DNA of 64,000 nucleotides from Prescottella sp. R16 (lineage in GTDB: Bacteria > Actinomycetota > Actinomycetes > Mycobacteriales > Mycobacteriaceae): assembly GCF_030656875.1 (NCBI RefSeq), contig NZ_CP130943.1:682001-746000 (forward strand), in the 5' to 3' direction. Positions 47,120 through 58,432 of this stretch are shown here, in pieces (position 1 is the stretch's first letter; every line of letters starts with the position of its first letter). A program made the translations under genes and the position numbers. The notes beneath the pieces were generated by a model, which was not told where the DNA came from, made no database searches, and was given only the letters and a program-made list of their open reading frames with translations.

Positions 47120-48705
47120 GCCCTGCCCTCCCGCAGATCGTTCTTGAGCACCTTGCCCGACGGATTGCGGGGCAGCGCGCCGACGATCGCCACCTCACGC
47201 GGGATCTTGAAGTTCGCCAGGCGCTCCTTGCAGAACGCGATGACCTCTTCCGCGGTGACGGTGACGCCGGCCTTCGGCACGACGTAGGCACGGCCGACCT
47301 CGCCCATCCGCTCGTCCGGGATGCCGATGACGGCGGCCTCGGCGAGGGAATCCATTCGGGCGAGCGCGTTCTCGATCTCCGCGGGGTACACGTTGAAGCC
47401 GCCGGAGATGTACATGTCCTTGAGGCGGTCGGTGATGTCGAGGTAGCCGCGCTCGTCGAGCACGCCCACGTCGCCGGTGTGCAGCCAGCCGTCGGCGTCG
47501 ATCGTCTTCTTCGTCGACTCGGGGTCGTCGAGGTAGCCGAGCATGACGTTCTCGCCGCGCACCAGGATCTCCCCGTGCTCACCGATCTTGACTTCCATGC
47601 CGGGGATCGCGCGGCCCGACGACGTCGCCACCGTGACCGGGTCGTCGTCGGTACGGCACATCGTCACCACGACCGCCTCGGTCTGGCCGTAGGCGGTGAT
47701 GACGGCGTCGTAGCCGAGTTCGGCCTGCATGCGCTCGACGAGGACGACGGGCACCGCTGCGGCACCGGTGATCGCGACGCGCAGGCTCGACAGGTCGTAG
47801 TCGTCGCGGGTCGGGAAGTCGAGGATCGTCTGGTGGATCGTCGGGGCGCCCGGCAGCACGCTGATCTTCTCGTTCGCGATGGTCGCCATGATCGTGGGCA
47901 CGTCGAAGACCGCCGCCGGGACCATCGTGGCGCCGCGCAGGATGCACACCATGAGTCCGGCCTTGTAGCCGAAGGTGTGGAAGAACGGGTTGATGACGAG
48001 GTAGCGGTCGTTGCTGTCGACCTCGGCGCAGTCGGCCCACGCGTCGGCGATGCCGACGGTCTGGCGGTGCGCGGTCATGACGCCCTTGCTCTTGCCGGTG
48101 GTGCCGGACGTGAACAGGATGTCGGCGACGTCGTCGGGGGAGACGGCGCGGGCACGAGCGTCGGCCTCCTCCACGGAAACCGGCTCGGCCGCGGCGGCGA
48201 GCTGATCCCACTCGAGGATCTCGCCGCCCGGGAACTCGGTGGTCGGGGCGCCGGCCGCAGGATCGTCCGACGGCGTGCGCAGCACGAGCTGCAGCGTCGG
48301 GATGCCGTCCGGGCCGGCGGCCTTGAGGACGTCCGCGAGGCGATCGTTCTTGAGGAAGCGGTCCGGGACGACCAGGACCTTGGCCCGGGTGCGCTCGAGC
48401 AGATCGAGAGCCTCGTGACCGGTGTAGCGGGTGCTGATCGGCACCAACGTCGCGCCGACGTACTGCGCGGCGAGGAAGGCCTCGATCCAGTGATGGGTGT
48501 TGGGCGCCCAGACCGCGACGCGGTCGCCGGCCTCGACACCCTTGGCCATCAACGCCCGGGCTGCGAGGCGCACGCGCTCCAGCAGCTCGGTGTACGTGGT
48601 CCGGTCGGATCCGTCCGCTACAGCCTCGTTCGATCCGAATTGCTCAGCGGCGCGCCACAGCGCAGCCGGGGTCGTCCGGGGCTCGGTGGTCACATTCGTG
48701 CTCAC
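47116..48705 (-). CDS. fadD3: FadD3: HIP-CoA synthetase
   Basis: 529 residues. LFTSGTTGKSKGVMTAHRQT phosphate loop, VITAYGQTEAVVVTMC, GWLHTGDVGVLDERGYLDIT and RLKDMYISGGFNVYPAEIEN are ANL motifs; NPSGKVLKNDLRE has the catalytic Lys. FadD3 activates HIP, the rings C/D product released by HsaD. GAGGAGA precedes GTG 48705. It is divergent from fadE30 with one KstR2 operator between, the same arrangement as in mycobacteria. Confidence 0.93.
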   Translation of the reverse strand: MSTNVTTEPRTTPAALWRAAEQFGSNEAVADGSDRTTYTELLERVRLAARALMAKGVEAGDRVAVWAPNTHHWIEAFLAAQYVGATLVPISTRYTGHEALDLLERTRAKVLVVPDRFLKNDRLADVLKAAGPDGIPTLQLVLRTPSDDPAAGAPTTEFPGGEILEWDQLAAAAEPVSVEEADARARAVSPDDVADILFTSGTTGKSKGVMTAHRQTVGIADAWADCAEVDSNDRYLVINPFFHTFGYKAGLMVCILRGATMVPAAVFDVPTIMATIANEKISVLPGAPTIHQTILDFPTRDDYDLSSLRVAITGAAAVPVVLVERMQAELGYDAVITAYGQTEAVVVTMCRTDDDPVTVATSSGRAIPGMEVKIGEHGEILVRGENVMLGYLDDPESTKKTIDADGWLHTGDVGVLDERGYLDITDRLKDMYISGGFNVYPAEIENALARMDSLAEAAVIGIPDERMGEVGRAYVVPKAGVTVTAEEVIAFCKERLANFKIPREVAIVGALPRNPSGKVLKNDLREGRA

Positions 48706-48735
48706 AATCTCTCCTCAACGAGGCAGAACCTCTAT

Positions 48736-48753
48736 ACAAAGCAAGTGCTTGGT
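48736..48753. promoter_or_regulatory. KstR2 operator, fadD3/fadE30 (ACAAAGCAAGTGCTTGGT)
   Basis: 18-bp imperfect palindrome containing AGCAAGTGCTTGGT, an exact match to the mycobacterial KstR2 consensus AnCAAGnnCTTGnT. It lies 31 bases from fadD3 and 17 from fadE30, so one site covers both promoters. Confidence 0.88.
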
Positions 48754-48769
48754 AGGGTACCGTATCGCT

Positions 48770-49977
<1,208 letters not shown>

Positions 49978-49981
<4 letters not shown>

Positions 49982-50787
49982 CCGCCACCATCAAGTCCCC
50001 GCTCTCCGTCGCTCCCGAAGAGGTCGCGGGCCACGACCTGCTCAAGGGCAAGAAGGTCGTCGTGACCGCCGCGGCCGGCACCGGCATCGGCTTCTCCACC
50101 GCGCGTCGCGCACTGCTCGAGGGGGCCGACGTCCTGGTCTCGGACTTCCACGAGCGTCGTCTCGGTGAGACCGTCGAGAAGCTGTCCGCCGAGTTCGGCG
50201 ACCGGCAGGTCGAGTCGTTCGTGTGCGACGTCTCGAGCACCGAGCAGGTCGACGCCCTCATCGCCGGCGCCGCCGAGAAGCTCGGCCGCATCGACGTTCT
50301 CGTCAACAACGCCGGCCTGGGCGGCGAGACCCCGATCGTCGACATGACCGACGAGCAGTGGGACCGCGTCGTCGACATCACGCTGACGAGCACCTTCCGT
50401 GCCACCCGCGCCGCGCTGCGCTACTTCAAGGACGCCCCGCACGGCGGCGTCATCGTCAACAACGCCTCCGTCCTGGGCTGGCGCGCGCAGCACTCGCAGT
50501 CGCACTACGCGGCTGCGAAGGCCGGCGTCATGGCGCTCACCCGCTGCTCCGCGATCGAGGCCGCCGAGTTCGGCGTCCGCATCAACGCGGTGTCGCCGTC
50601 CATCGCCAAGCACCCGTTCCTGGCGAAGGTCACCAGCGACGAGCTGCTCGACAGCCTGGCCTCGCGTGAGGCCTACGGTCGCGCCGCCGAGGTGTGGGAG
50701 ATCGCGTCGGTCATCGCGATGCTCGCGAGCGACTACACCACCTACATGACCGGCGAGATCGTCTCGGTCTCCAGCCAGCGCGCGTAG
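49978..50787 (+). CDS. ipdF: IpdF: SDR of HIP degradation (Rv3559c-like)
   Basis: 269 residues. Cofactor motif is TAAAGTGIGFSTARRALLEG (variant of TGxxxGIG), VNNAGLGG, Ser in NNASVLGW and Tyr-x3-Lys in HYAAAKAGV. IpdF oxidises the 5-hydroxyl of a HIP-derived CoA ester. It follows fadE30 as Rv3559c follows Rv3560c. A 14-bp hairpin begins at 50805. Confidence 0.9.
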
Positions 50788-50804
50788 GTTCTCCACTTCA
50801 CCCG

Positions 50805-50861
50805 CTCGGCCGAATGTCGCACGGGTTCGGTTGGACCGAACACAGGTGACATTCGGCCGAG
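50805..50861. terminator. Terminator after ipdF (nested hairpin)
   Basis: CTCGGCCGAATGTC (50805-50818) pairs with GACATTCGGCCGAG (50848-50861); an inner hairpin GTTCGG/CCGAAC lies in the loop. Confidence 0.78.
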
Positions 50862-50881
50862 TGCCGGGGGTGAACCCGATA

Positions 50882-50899
50882 CCCAAGCAATCGCTTGGT
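50882..50899. promoter_or_regulatory. KstR2 operator at its own promoter (CCCAAGCAATCGCTTGGT)
   Basis: Same 18-bp palindrome type as at 48736 and 60878. It lies directly upstream of the -10 box TAGAAT (50903-50908), so binding would block kstR2 transcription. Confidence 0.87.
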
Positions 50900-50902
50900 T
50901 GC

Positions 50903-50908
50903 TAGAAT
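50903..50908 (+). promoter_or_regulatory. kstR2 -10 box TAGAAT
   Basis: Good -10 hexamer ending seven bases before ATG 50916. Transcription would start at or next to that ATG, giving a leaderless message and deciding the start codon. Confidence 0.65.
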
Positions 50909-50915
50909 GGACGAC

Positions 50916-51539
50916 ATGACTCCACCCCGAGGCGCCGACGAGTCGTCGAACAAGTCCGAGCGCCGCGCCGAGCTCCTCGAACTCGCTGCGGGCCTGTTCG
51001 CCGAACGCGGCCTGCGGGCCACCACCGTCCGCGACATCGCGGACGCGGCCGGGATCCTCTCGGGCAGCCTCTACCACCACTTCGACTCCAAGGAGTCGAT
51101 GGTCGACGAGATCCTACGAGGCTTCCAGGACGAACTGTTCGGCCGCTACCGGGAGATCGTCGACGCCGGAATGGGGTCGCGCGAAACCTTCGAAGCTCTC
51201 GTGATCGCGTCGTTCGAGGCAATCGACGCCTCGCACAGCGCCGTCGCGATCTACCAGGACGAGGCCAAGCATCTCGCCGCAAACGAGCGGTTCGCCTACC
51301 TCGCCGAACGCAACCAGGAATTCCGCGACCTGTGGGTCGGCGTGCTCGAGACCGGCGTCGCGGACGGCAGCTTCCGCCAGGACCTCGACATCGAACTGGT
51401 CTTCCGTTTCATGCGCGACACCGTCTGGGTGGCCGTGCGCTGGTACCGCCCCGGCGGCTCGAAGGCCGCTGCCGCCGTCGCCGGGCAGTACCTTTCCATC
51501 GTTCTCGACGGGCTCGCCAGCCCCGACTCCCGCAAGTAA
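50916..51539 (+). CDS. kstR2: KstR2: TetR-family repressor of the HIP regulon
   Basis: 207 residues (mycobacterial KstR2 200). Helix-turn-helix GLRATTVRDIADAAGILSGSLYHHFDSKESM. It lies just upstream of fadA6 as Rv3557c does, and KstR2-type operators occur at its own promoter and at two other promoters here. KstR2 is released from DNA by HIP-CoA. ATG 50916 is preferred over ATG 50907 because the latter overlaps the -10 box. Confidence 0.93.
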   Translation: MTPPRGADESSNKSERRAELLELAAGLFAERGLRATTVRDIADAAGILSGSLYHHFDSKESMVDEILRGFQDELFGRYREIVDAGMGSRETFEALVIASFEAIDASHSAVAIYQDEAKHLAANERFAYLAERNQEFRDLWVGVLETGVADGSFRQDLDIELVFRFMRDTVWVAVRWYRPGGSKAAAAVAGQYLSIVLDGLASPDSRK

Positions 51540-51561
51540 TCCGACCACCAGGAGCGTTCTC

Positions 51562-52716
<1,155 letters not shown>

Positions 52717-52733
52717 CCGCACCGGTTCCGCGC

Positions 52734-52771
52734 GAACGCCCTCCCACCCCGCCCGGGGTGGGAGGGCGTTC
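52734..52771. terminator. 17-bp hairpin terminator after fadA6
   Basis: GAACGCCCTCCCACCCC pairs perfectly with GGGGTGGGAGGGCGTTC, loop GCCC. Confidence 0.8.
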
Positions 52772-53092
52772 ACGTCGTCGGGGGCGACGGAAGCGGAGTG
52801 ACGTATCCGACAGTCGTACCGGTCGGTAACCGCAGGTATATTCTGTGTCGCACATGTCCGGCTCGGGGGTTCGGGTCGGCGGGGGAAGATCATCGCAGGC
52901 AGAAGCGGCGGCGTTGCCCAGGGGGAATACCGGGGGTTCGCATGCCCGGGCAGAGACGCGTCACACACGGTCCGCGCCGGTTCCGTTCGCCTTCGTTCTT
53001 CGAGAATTCCCGCGCCGGACCGCCCGGCCGGCCCGACCAGCGCGTCGTGGCACCCGCCGCGATGCATCCGAAGTTCTTGGGGGAGTTCGTCA
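52772..53092 (+). promoter_or_regulatory. Promoter and long GC-rich leader of secreted protein gene
   Basis: TATATT at 52837-52842 is the best -10 box in the stretch. It implies a leader of about 240 bases with several G-rich runs and possible stems (for example around 52912-52960). No gene and no riboswitch I can name were found. Confidence 0.45.
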
Positions 53093-54238
53093 ATGGGTAA
53101 GCACCACCGGAGTCGCGCGTCGGCAGTCGCCCGCGCCGCCATCGTTCCGTCCGCAGCCGCGGCCGTTCTCGTCGCCGCATCGGGCGTCGCCTCGGCCGCA
53201 CCGGAAGAACTACCGTCACAGGGCGGCGTCACGTCCGCACCGTCCACCCAGGGCGGGGTGACCGCGACCCCGCCGGCAACCGGGACCACCCCGGTGACCC
53301 CGGCCCAGCCGGAACCGGTCTACTGGGTCGAGCCGCCCACCCGATACCAGAACATCGAGTACCAGCCGCTCGAGAACTACGACTACGACACCGACACCTA
53401 CAGCGCACCCGAGAACTACTACGTGGCGCCCCTGCAGGTCCAAGAACTGCACATGCCCACCTACGTCGAGCCCACCGCGCCCATCATCGCGCCGCGGGAA
53501 ACCCTGCGACTCGGCACCTTCCACACCCCGCAGCCCAACTGGGTCACCGACGGCGACCTCGACCGCACCAACAACACGTCCGCCGTCGTCGAAGCCGAAG
53601 TCTCCACGTTCTGGCGGTCCCTCGGCGCCCCGACCACTCGCGCCAACCGCCTCGCCGCCGCCCAGATCGGTATGGGAGCGGTCGGGGCCGGGGTCATGGG
53701 GGCAGGTGGCGCCCTGGTCGGTGGACTCGTTGGTGGCGGGATCGGCACCTACGTGGGTGCGGTGACAGGGTTGGGTACGGAGGGGATCTTCCTGCCTGGT
53801 GTCGGAGCCGTCACCACGGCGGGTACTGCGACGGGTGCAGCGATCGGTGCCGCAGTTCTGGGCATCCCCGCCGCGGTGGCCGGCGGAGTCGTCGGCGCCG
53901 GCATCGGAACCTGGATCGGTGCCGGCGATCTCGGGGAGCCGGTGGATCTGCCGATCCCGGACGTCGATCAGCCGGTCGTCACCGAGCGTACGCAGCAGAC
54001 GCTGACGGAGTGGGATGCCACTCCACAGGGTGCCGTCGCCGCGTCGACGGTCCGGAACGTCGTGGAGTCTGCTCCCGAGATCGACCGTCGGGCACGGGAT
54101 TTCGTTTCGGAGCAGCCGGGTGGTGACACTGTCCTCGCGCAGATCGACACCGGACTGACGACGTTCGTCACCGATTCGTCGCTCGGTGTCGCGACGCGGA
54201 TGATCAGCGAAGCGGTCGGCGCCGGAATCCAGGCGTGA
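53093..54238 (+). CDS. Secreted protein with Gly/Ala-rich hydrophobic domain
   Basis: 381 residues, behind GGGGGAG. Signal peptide of about 36 residues (basic start KHHRSRASAVARAA, hydrophobic run, AxA at SGVASAAP). Then a Pro/Thr/Tyr-rich region with a repeated QGGVT, an ordered middle part, and a long Gly/Ala segment (about residues 195-275; GVMGAGGALVGGLVGGGIGT) of glycine-zipper character. Resembles hypothetical secreted proteins of rhodococci. A membrane-inserting or cell-envelope role is inference. Confidence 0.8.
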   Translation: MGKHHRSRASAVARAAIVPSAAAAVLVAASGVASAAPEELPSQGGVTSAPSTQGGVTATPPATGTTPVTPAQPEPVYWVEPPTRYQNIEYQPLENYDYDTDTYSAPENYYVAPLQVQELHMPTYVEPTAPIIAPRETLRLGTFHTPQPNWVTDGDLDRTNNTSAVVEAEVSTFWRSLGAPTTRANRLAAAQIGMGAVGAGVMGAGGALVGGLVGGGIGTYVGAVTGLGTEGIFLPGVGAVTTAGTATGAAIGAAVLGIPAAVAGGVVGAGIGTWIGAGDLGEPVDLPIPDVDQPVVTERTQQTLTEWDATPQGAVAASTVRNVVESAPEIDRRARDFVSEQPGGDTVLAQIDTGLTTFVTDSSLGVATRMISEAVGAGIQA

Positions 54239-54242
54239 TCGG

Positions 54243-54275
54243 GGTGGGGCGGGCGCGGACGGCGCCCGCCCCACC
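54243..54275. terminator. Hairpin after secreted protein gene
   Basis: GGTGGGGCGGGCGC pairs with GCGCCCGCCCCACC, about 5-base loop. It lies between the secreted protein and the next gene on the same strand, so it may attenuate rather than stop transcription. Confidence 0.65.
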
Positions 54276-54289
54276 GGCAGGGAGGAAAG

Positions 54290-54901
54290 ATGCGGACGGA
54301 CGAAGACCCGAACCTCGGGCGCACCCCGACCTGGTTGACGAGTGACGCCCCGGCCATCGGCGTGCCGAGACGGCGCGTCCCACCCGCGCTGTGGGTCGGG
54401 GGTGCGCTGCTCGCGGTCGTCGTGGTGCTCGCGGGGATCGCGTTCGCCGTGGTCCGGTCGGTGTCGGCCCCGACGGTGGGGTCGGCCCGGCCGGTCGCCG
54501 CCGAGATGCCGGTACCCGCCGCGGAGTCGGCCCCGCCGGAACCGTGGTGTGTCGAATCGGTGGAGGGCGGGCGCAGCGTCGGACGCGGTCCCGGCAGCAC
54601 CTCGGACGGCCCCGGCGCGATCCGGGCGTTCGACCACGCCTACTACGTCGAGCGGGACGGCGGCCGGGTCGCATCGCTCATGGTGGACCCCAATCCGGTG
54701 GCGGAGATCCAGCGGTGGATCGACGCAGTCCCCGCCGGAACCGAGCATTGCGTCACCGTCGTGTCCACGTCCACCCCGGACGTCTACGACGTCGAACTCG
54801 GGTTGCGTATGCCGGGGCGCGCGGACGGCGTCATCCGTCAGACGGTCACCGTCGTGCCCTCCCCGGACGGCTACCGGATCGCCCGGGTCGAGGACGCATA
54901 A
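54290..54901 (+). CDS. Single-TM hypothetical protein
   Basis: 203 residues, not recognised. About 30 cytoplasmic residues, one transmembrane helix (ALWVGGALLAVVVVLAGIAF), then a Pro/Ala linker and a small outer domain of about 120 residues with two Cys (PWCVES, EHCVTV) that could form a disulfide. The fold resembles small mycobacterial extracytoplasmic domains, but I cannot name it. GGGAGGAAAG precedes ATG 54290. Confidence 0.8.
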   Translation: MRTDEDPNLGRTPTWLTSDAPAIGVPRRRVPPALWVGGALLAVVVVLAGIAFAVVRSVSAPTVGSARPVAAEMPVPAAESAPPEPWCVESVEGGRSVGRGPGSTSDGPGAIRAFDHAYYVERDGGRVASLMVDPNPVAEIQRWIDAVPAGTEHCVTVVSTSTPDVYDVELGLRMPGRADGVIRQTVTVVPSPDGYRIARVEDA

Positions 54902-54979
54902 CGAGCCGGTGTGCGGGTCCCGCCGCGTAGACTCGGCGGTACAGAACCACCGGCACAAGACATTTCGGTACGGGTACAT

Positions 54980-57280
54980 ATGGCAGTCAAACCGGGGAAT
55001 CTGCCGATCGAACTGACCGGCTTCGTCGGTCGGCAGACGGAGATCGCCGAGGCGCGCCGCCTGCTGTCGGAGTCGCGTCTCGTGACGCTGACAGGCCCCG
55101 GTGGCGTGGGCAAGACCCGTCTCGCGCTCCGGATCGCCGAGGACTCCCGTCTCCGGACGTTCGTGGACGGAACCTGGCTCGTCGAGTTGGGGGAACTGCG
55201 GGATCCTGCGCTGCTCGAACAGGTGATCGTTTCCGCGCTCGGGATCCAGGACCGGTCGGCGCGCCCGCCGCGGACGATCCTGATCGAGCATCTCGACGGG
55301 AACCGTCTGCTGCTGGTGCTGGACAACTGCGAACATCTGATCGCCGCGGTGGCGGAGGTGACCGTCGAACTGTTGCGGAACTGTCCGGGGCTGTCGATCC
55401 TGGCGACGAGCCGGGAGCCGTTGGGTGTCGCCGGTGAGTACGTGATGCGGGTGGCGCCGATGGCGACCGCCGACGGGGATTCCGGGCCGGACGGATCCGG
55501 GTCGTCCGACGACGCACTGCTGCTGTTCGAGCAGCGGGCGCAGGCGGCGCTGCCGGACTTCCGGCTCGCCGCCGACAACCGGAACTCGGTAAGGCAGATC
55601 TGCCGCCGGCTGGAGGGGTTGCCGTTGCCGATCGAACTGGCGGCGGCCCGTCTGCGGGCGATGTCCGTCGACGAGGTGTTGAGCCGGCTCGAGGACCGGT
55701 TTCGCCTGTTGACCCGCGGCAGCCGTAATGCGCCGAGCCGGCAACAGGCGCTGCGATACAGCATCGACTGGAGCTACGACCTGTGCACACCCGACGAGCA
55801 ATGGCTGTGGACGCGACTGACCGTGTTCTCCGGAACGTTCGACTGGGACGCGGTGGACGGTGTCCTCGGCGAACTCGCCCCGAACGGTGATCTCCTCGAC
55901 CCCCTGATGTCGCTCGTCGACAAGTCGGTTCTCATCCGGGACGACATCGATGCCACGGTGCGGTACCGGATGCTCGAAACTCTCCGTGACTACGGTCGGG
56001 AACGATTCGAGGACCCCGACGAGTACCGGAATCTGCAACGACGACACCGGGATTGGTACGAGGCTTTGCTCGTTCGCGGACGCGCGGAATGGATCGGCCC
56101 ACACCAGGTGGAGTGGACTGCGCGGCTCGAGGGTGAGCAGGCCAACTTCCGTGACGCGTTCGAGTTCAGTCTCACCGAACCGGATCCGGGTGGTTCCGCG
56201 CTGCATCTCGCGGTGGGGCTGCCGGACTACTGGATTCTGCGTGGACGACTCAGCGAGGGCCGCTACTGGTTCGAGCGTGCACTCGCGCGAACGGACGGGC
56301 CACCGCAGGACCGGCTGGGCGCAATCGTCACCGGAAGTCTCCTCGCGGCACTGCAACGCGATGTCACCGCGGCCTCCGCCCTCGCCGACGAGGCAACCCG
56401 TCTGGCCGACGAACTGCACGACGCCGCCGCGTCCGCGGCTGCGACGTTCGCGGTCGGTATCGGCGCCATCGCCGACGGTGACCTGCCACGGGGCATCGGG
56501 CTCCTCGAACAGGCCATCGACCGGTTCCGGGTCGACAACGACCTCTCCAGGCTGGTTCCGGCACTGTACTGGCTCGGCTGCGCATACTTCACGGTCGGTG
56601 ATGTCGACCGCGCCGCCCCCGTCTACGAGGAACAGTTGCGGATCACCGAATCCCGCGGCGAGGTCATGTGGCGGTCGATGGCGCTGTCCGACTACGGCTC
56701 GACCCTGTGGCGGCGGGGAGACCGGGAACGTGGACGCGCACTGCTCGACGAGGCACTGGCAGCGATGCGCAGACTCGTCAACCTGTTCGGATGTGCCTGG
56801 TGTTTCGAAGAGGCCGCCTGGGCGGCAGCCGACACCGATCCCGAGCTCGCCGCGATGCTGCTCGGCGCCGCCGCGGCACAGTTCGCGGCGACCGGCAGCC
56901 CCATGGACACCTTCGCCCTACTGAGTTCCTGCCACGACACCTGCATGCAAACCGCGCAGAAAGCGCTCGGGGACAAAGGGTTCGACACGGCATTCGCACT
57001 CGGCCGCAGCCTGAGCCCCGGCGACATGATCGCCCGGGCGCTGGGGGAACAGCAGGGGGAACCCGAGCCACAACAGGAGCCCGGGGAGACCGCCCTGACC
57101 GCCCGCGAACAGGAAGTCGCCGACCTGGTCGCACAGGGCCTGACGAACAAGGTCATCGCCGAGAAACTCGTCATCTCCCAGCGGACCGTCGAAGGTCACG
57201 TCGAGCACATCCGCGACAAACTCGGGTTCTCCTCGCGTACCCAGATCGCGACCTGGGTACTGCAGCACACCGATTCGTGA
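54980..57280 (+). CDS. LuxR-family regulator with AAA/NB-ARC ATPase and TPR-like repeats
   Basis: 766 residues. N-terminal ATPase: P-loop GPGGVGKTRLAL, Walker B LLLVLDNCEHL, ILATSREPLG. Helical repeats fill about 380-680. C-terminal LuxR HTH: LTAREQEVADLVAQGLTNKV and ISQRTVEGHVEHIRDKLGFS. Such proteins act as ATP-driven transcription activators. A -10-like TAGACT lies at 54928-54933. ATG 54980 was chosen because MAVKPGNLPIELTGFVGR is the usual start. Targets unknown. Confidence 0.9.
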   Translation: MAVKPGNLPIELTGFVGRQTEIAEARRLLSESRLVTLTGPGGVGKTRLALRIAEDSRLRTFVDGTWLVELGELRDPALLEQVIVSALGIQDRSARPPRTILIEHLDGNRLLLVLDNCEHLIAAVAEVTVELLRNCPGLSILATSREPLGVAGEYVMRVAPMATADGDSGPDGSGSSDDALLLFEQRAQAALPDFRLAADNRNSVRQICRRLEGLPLPIELAAARLRAMSVDEVLSRLEDRFRLLTRGSRNAPSRQQALRYSIDWSYDLCTPDEQWLWTRLTVFSGTFDWDAVDGVLGELAPNGDLLDPLMSLVDKSVLIRDDIDATVRYRMLETLRDYGRERFEDPDEYRNLQRRHRDWYEALLVRGRAEWIGPHQVEWTARLEGEQANFRDAFEFSLTEPDPGGSALHLAVGLPDYWILRGRLSEGRYWFERALARTDGPPQDRLGAIVTGSLLAALQRDVTAASALADEATRLADELHDAAASAAATFAVGIGAIADGDLPRGIGLLEQAIDRFRVDNDLSRLVPALYWLGCAYFTVGDVDRAAPVYEEQLRITESRGEVMWRSMALSDYGSTLWRRGDRERGRALLDEALAAMRRLVNLFGCAWCFEEAAWAAADTDPELAAMLLGAAAAQFAATGSPMDTFALLSSCHDTCMQTAQKALGDKGFDTAFALGRSLSPGDMIARALGEQQGEPEPQQEPGETALTAREQEVADLVAQGLTNKVIAEKLVISQRTVEGHVEHIRDKLGFSSRTQIATWVLQHTDS

Positions 57281-57296
57281 ACACCCCCACCTGCAA

Positions 57297-57347
57297 AGCC
57301 GAAGGGTCCCTTCGCGCGCTCGTGGCGCACGAAGGGACCCTTCGGCT
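57297..57347. terminator. Bidirectional hairpin, GAAGGG group
   Basis: AGCCGAAGGGTCCCTTCG pairs with CGAAGGGACCCTTCGGCT, plus inner GCGC/GCGC. It lies between the convergent LuxR and ipdC genes. Confidence 0.8.
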
Positions 57348-57367
57348 GAAAAGGCGAGCCGGCCGCG

Positions 57368-58432
57368 TCAGGCCTTGAACTTGCCGAGAGCGTCGATGCG
57401 CGTCACGGCGTCGGCCACGATGCGGTCGATCAGTTCCTGGCAGCTGGGCAGGTCGTCGATCATGCCGACCACCTGACCGGAGGCGAGGACGCCGGCCTCG
57501 GTGTTGCCCTCGACCAGTCCGGCCTTGAGCAGCATCGGGGTGTTGGCGGCCATGATGATCTGCTGCCAGGTGCGGTCGGACGACTTCTTCATCGCCAGTC
57601 CGTCCTTGGCGAGCGTCGAGAACTTCATGCCGGTCATCGCCTTGAACTTCAGGGCGTTCTTGGCGGCTGCGACGAGTCCCTTGGCGTAGCTGGACTTCTC
57701 GAGCGCGTTCACCAGGTCCGTGTTGAGGACGCGGTGCGGCATGCCGTCGACCTTGAGGGACACGGTGGTGTCCTGCAGGCCGCGCTGAAGGTACTGCTGC
57801 TTGACGGAGTCCGGCACGGCGGAGTCGCTGGTGAGCAGGAATCGGGTGCCCATCGCGACACCGGCGGCACCGTACGACAGGGCCGCGGCGAGGCCACGGC
57901 CGTCGAAGAAGCCGCCGCCCGCGACGACGGGGATGTCGACCGCGTCCAGCACGGACGGCAGCAGCAGCGTCGTCGCGACACCGCCGGTGTGGCCGCCACC
58001 CTCGCCGCCCTGCACGATCACCGCGTCGGCGCCCCAGGAGGCGACCTTGACGGCGTGCTTGGCGGCACCGATCGACGGGATCACGACGATCCCGTTGTCC
58101 TTGAGCTTGGCGATCAGGTCCTTCTTGGGTGCCAGCGCGAACGAGGCAACCTTGACGCCCTCACGGATCAGCAGGTCGCAGCGCTGTCCGGCGTCGGACG
58201 CGTCGGCGCGCATGTTCACGCCGAACGGCTTGTCGGTCAGCGACTTGGTCTTCTTGATCGCCGCCTCGAGCTCGTCGTACGTCATCGTCGCCGAGGCGAG
58301 GATGCCGAGACCGCCCGCGTTGGCCGTCGCCGCCGTCAGGCGCGGGCCGGACACCCAGCCCATGCCCGTCTGCACGATCGGATGCTCGACGCCGACCAGT
58401 TCGGTGAACGGCGTCTTCAGCACCTGGCTCAC
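57368..58432 (-). CDS. ipdC: IpdC: flavin-dependent HIEC-CoA oxidoreductase
   Basis: 354 residues of the nitronate monooxygenase-like TIM-barrel family. PIVQTGMGWVSGPRLTAATA, VIVQGGEGGGHTGG and VVAGGGFFDGRGLAAALSYGA are FMN-binding blocks. In M. tuberculosis IpdC (Rv3553) follows ipdAB and acts in ring C/D degradation. GTG 58432 overlaps the ipdB stop. Confidence 0.92.
   Translation of the reverse strand: MSQVLKTPFTELVGVEHPIVQTGMGWVSGPRLTAATANAGGLGILASATMTYDELEAAIKKTKSLTDKPFGVNMRADASDAGQRCDLLIREGVKVASFALAPKKDLIAKLKDNGIVVIPSIGAAKHAVKVASWGADAVIVQGGEGGGHTGGVATTLLLPSVLDAVDIPVVAGGGFFDGRGLAAALSYGAAGVAMGTRFLLTSDSAVPDSVKQQYLQRGLQDTTVSLKVDGMPHRVLNTDLVNALEKSSYAKGLVAAAKNALKFKAMTGMKFSTLAKDGLAMKKSSDRTWQQIIMAANTPMLLKAGLVEGNTEAGVLASGQVVGMIDDLPSCQELIDRIVADAVTRIDALGKFKA

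Noticed and set aside
52840..53092. c-di-AMP (ydaO-type) riboswitch in the leader of the secreted protein gene
   Set aside because: G-rich runs suggested it, but the conserved GGGGTGAATC and ACAGCTAACC blocks are absent.
53216..56419. 1067-codon open frame on the minus strand
   Set aside because: It is antisense to three well-supported plus-strand genes, and its translation is low-complexity Arg/Gly/Val with no domain; an effect of high GC.
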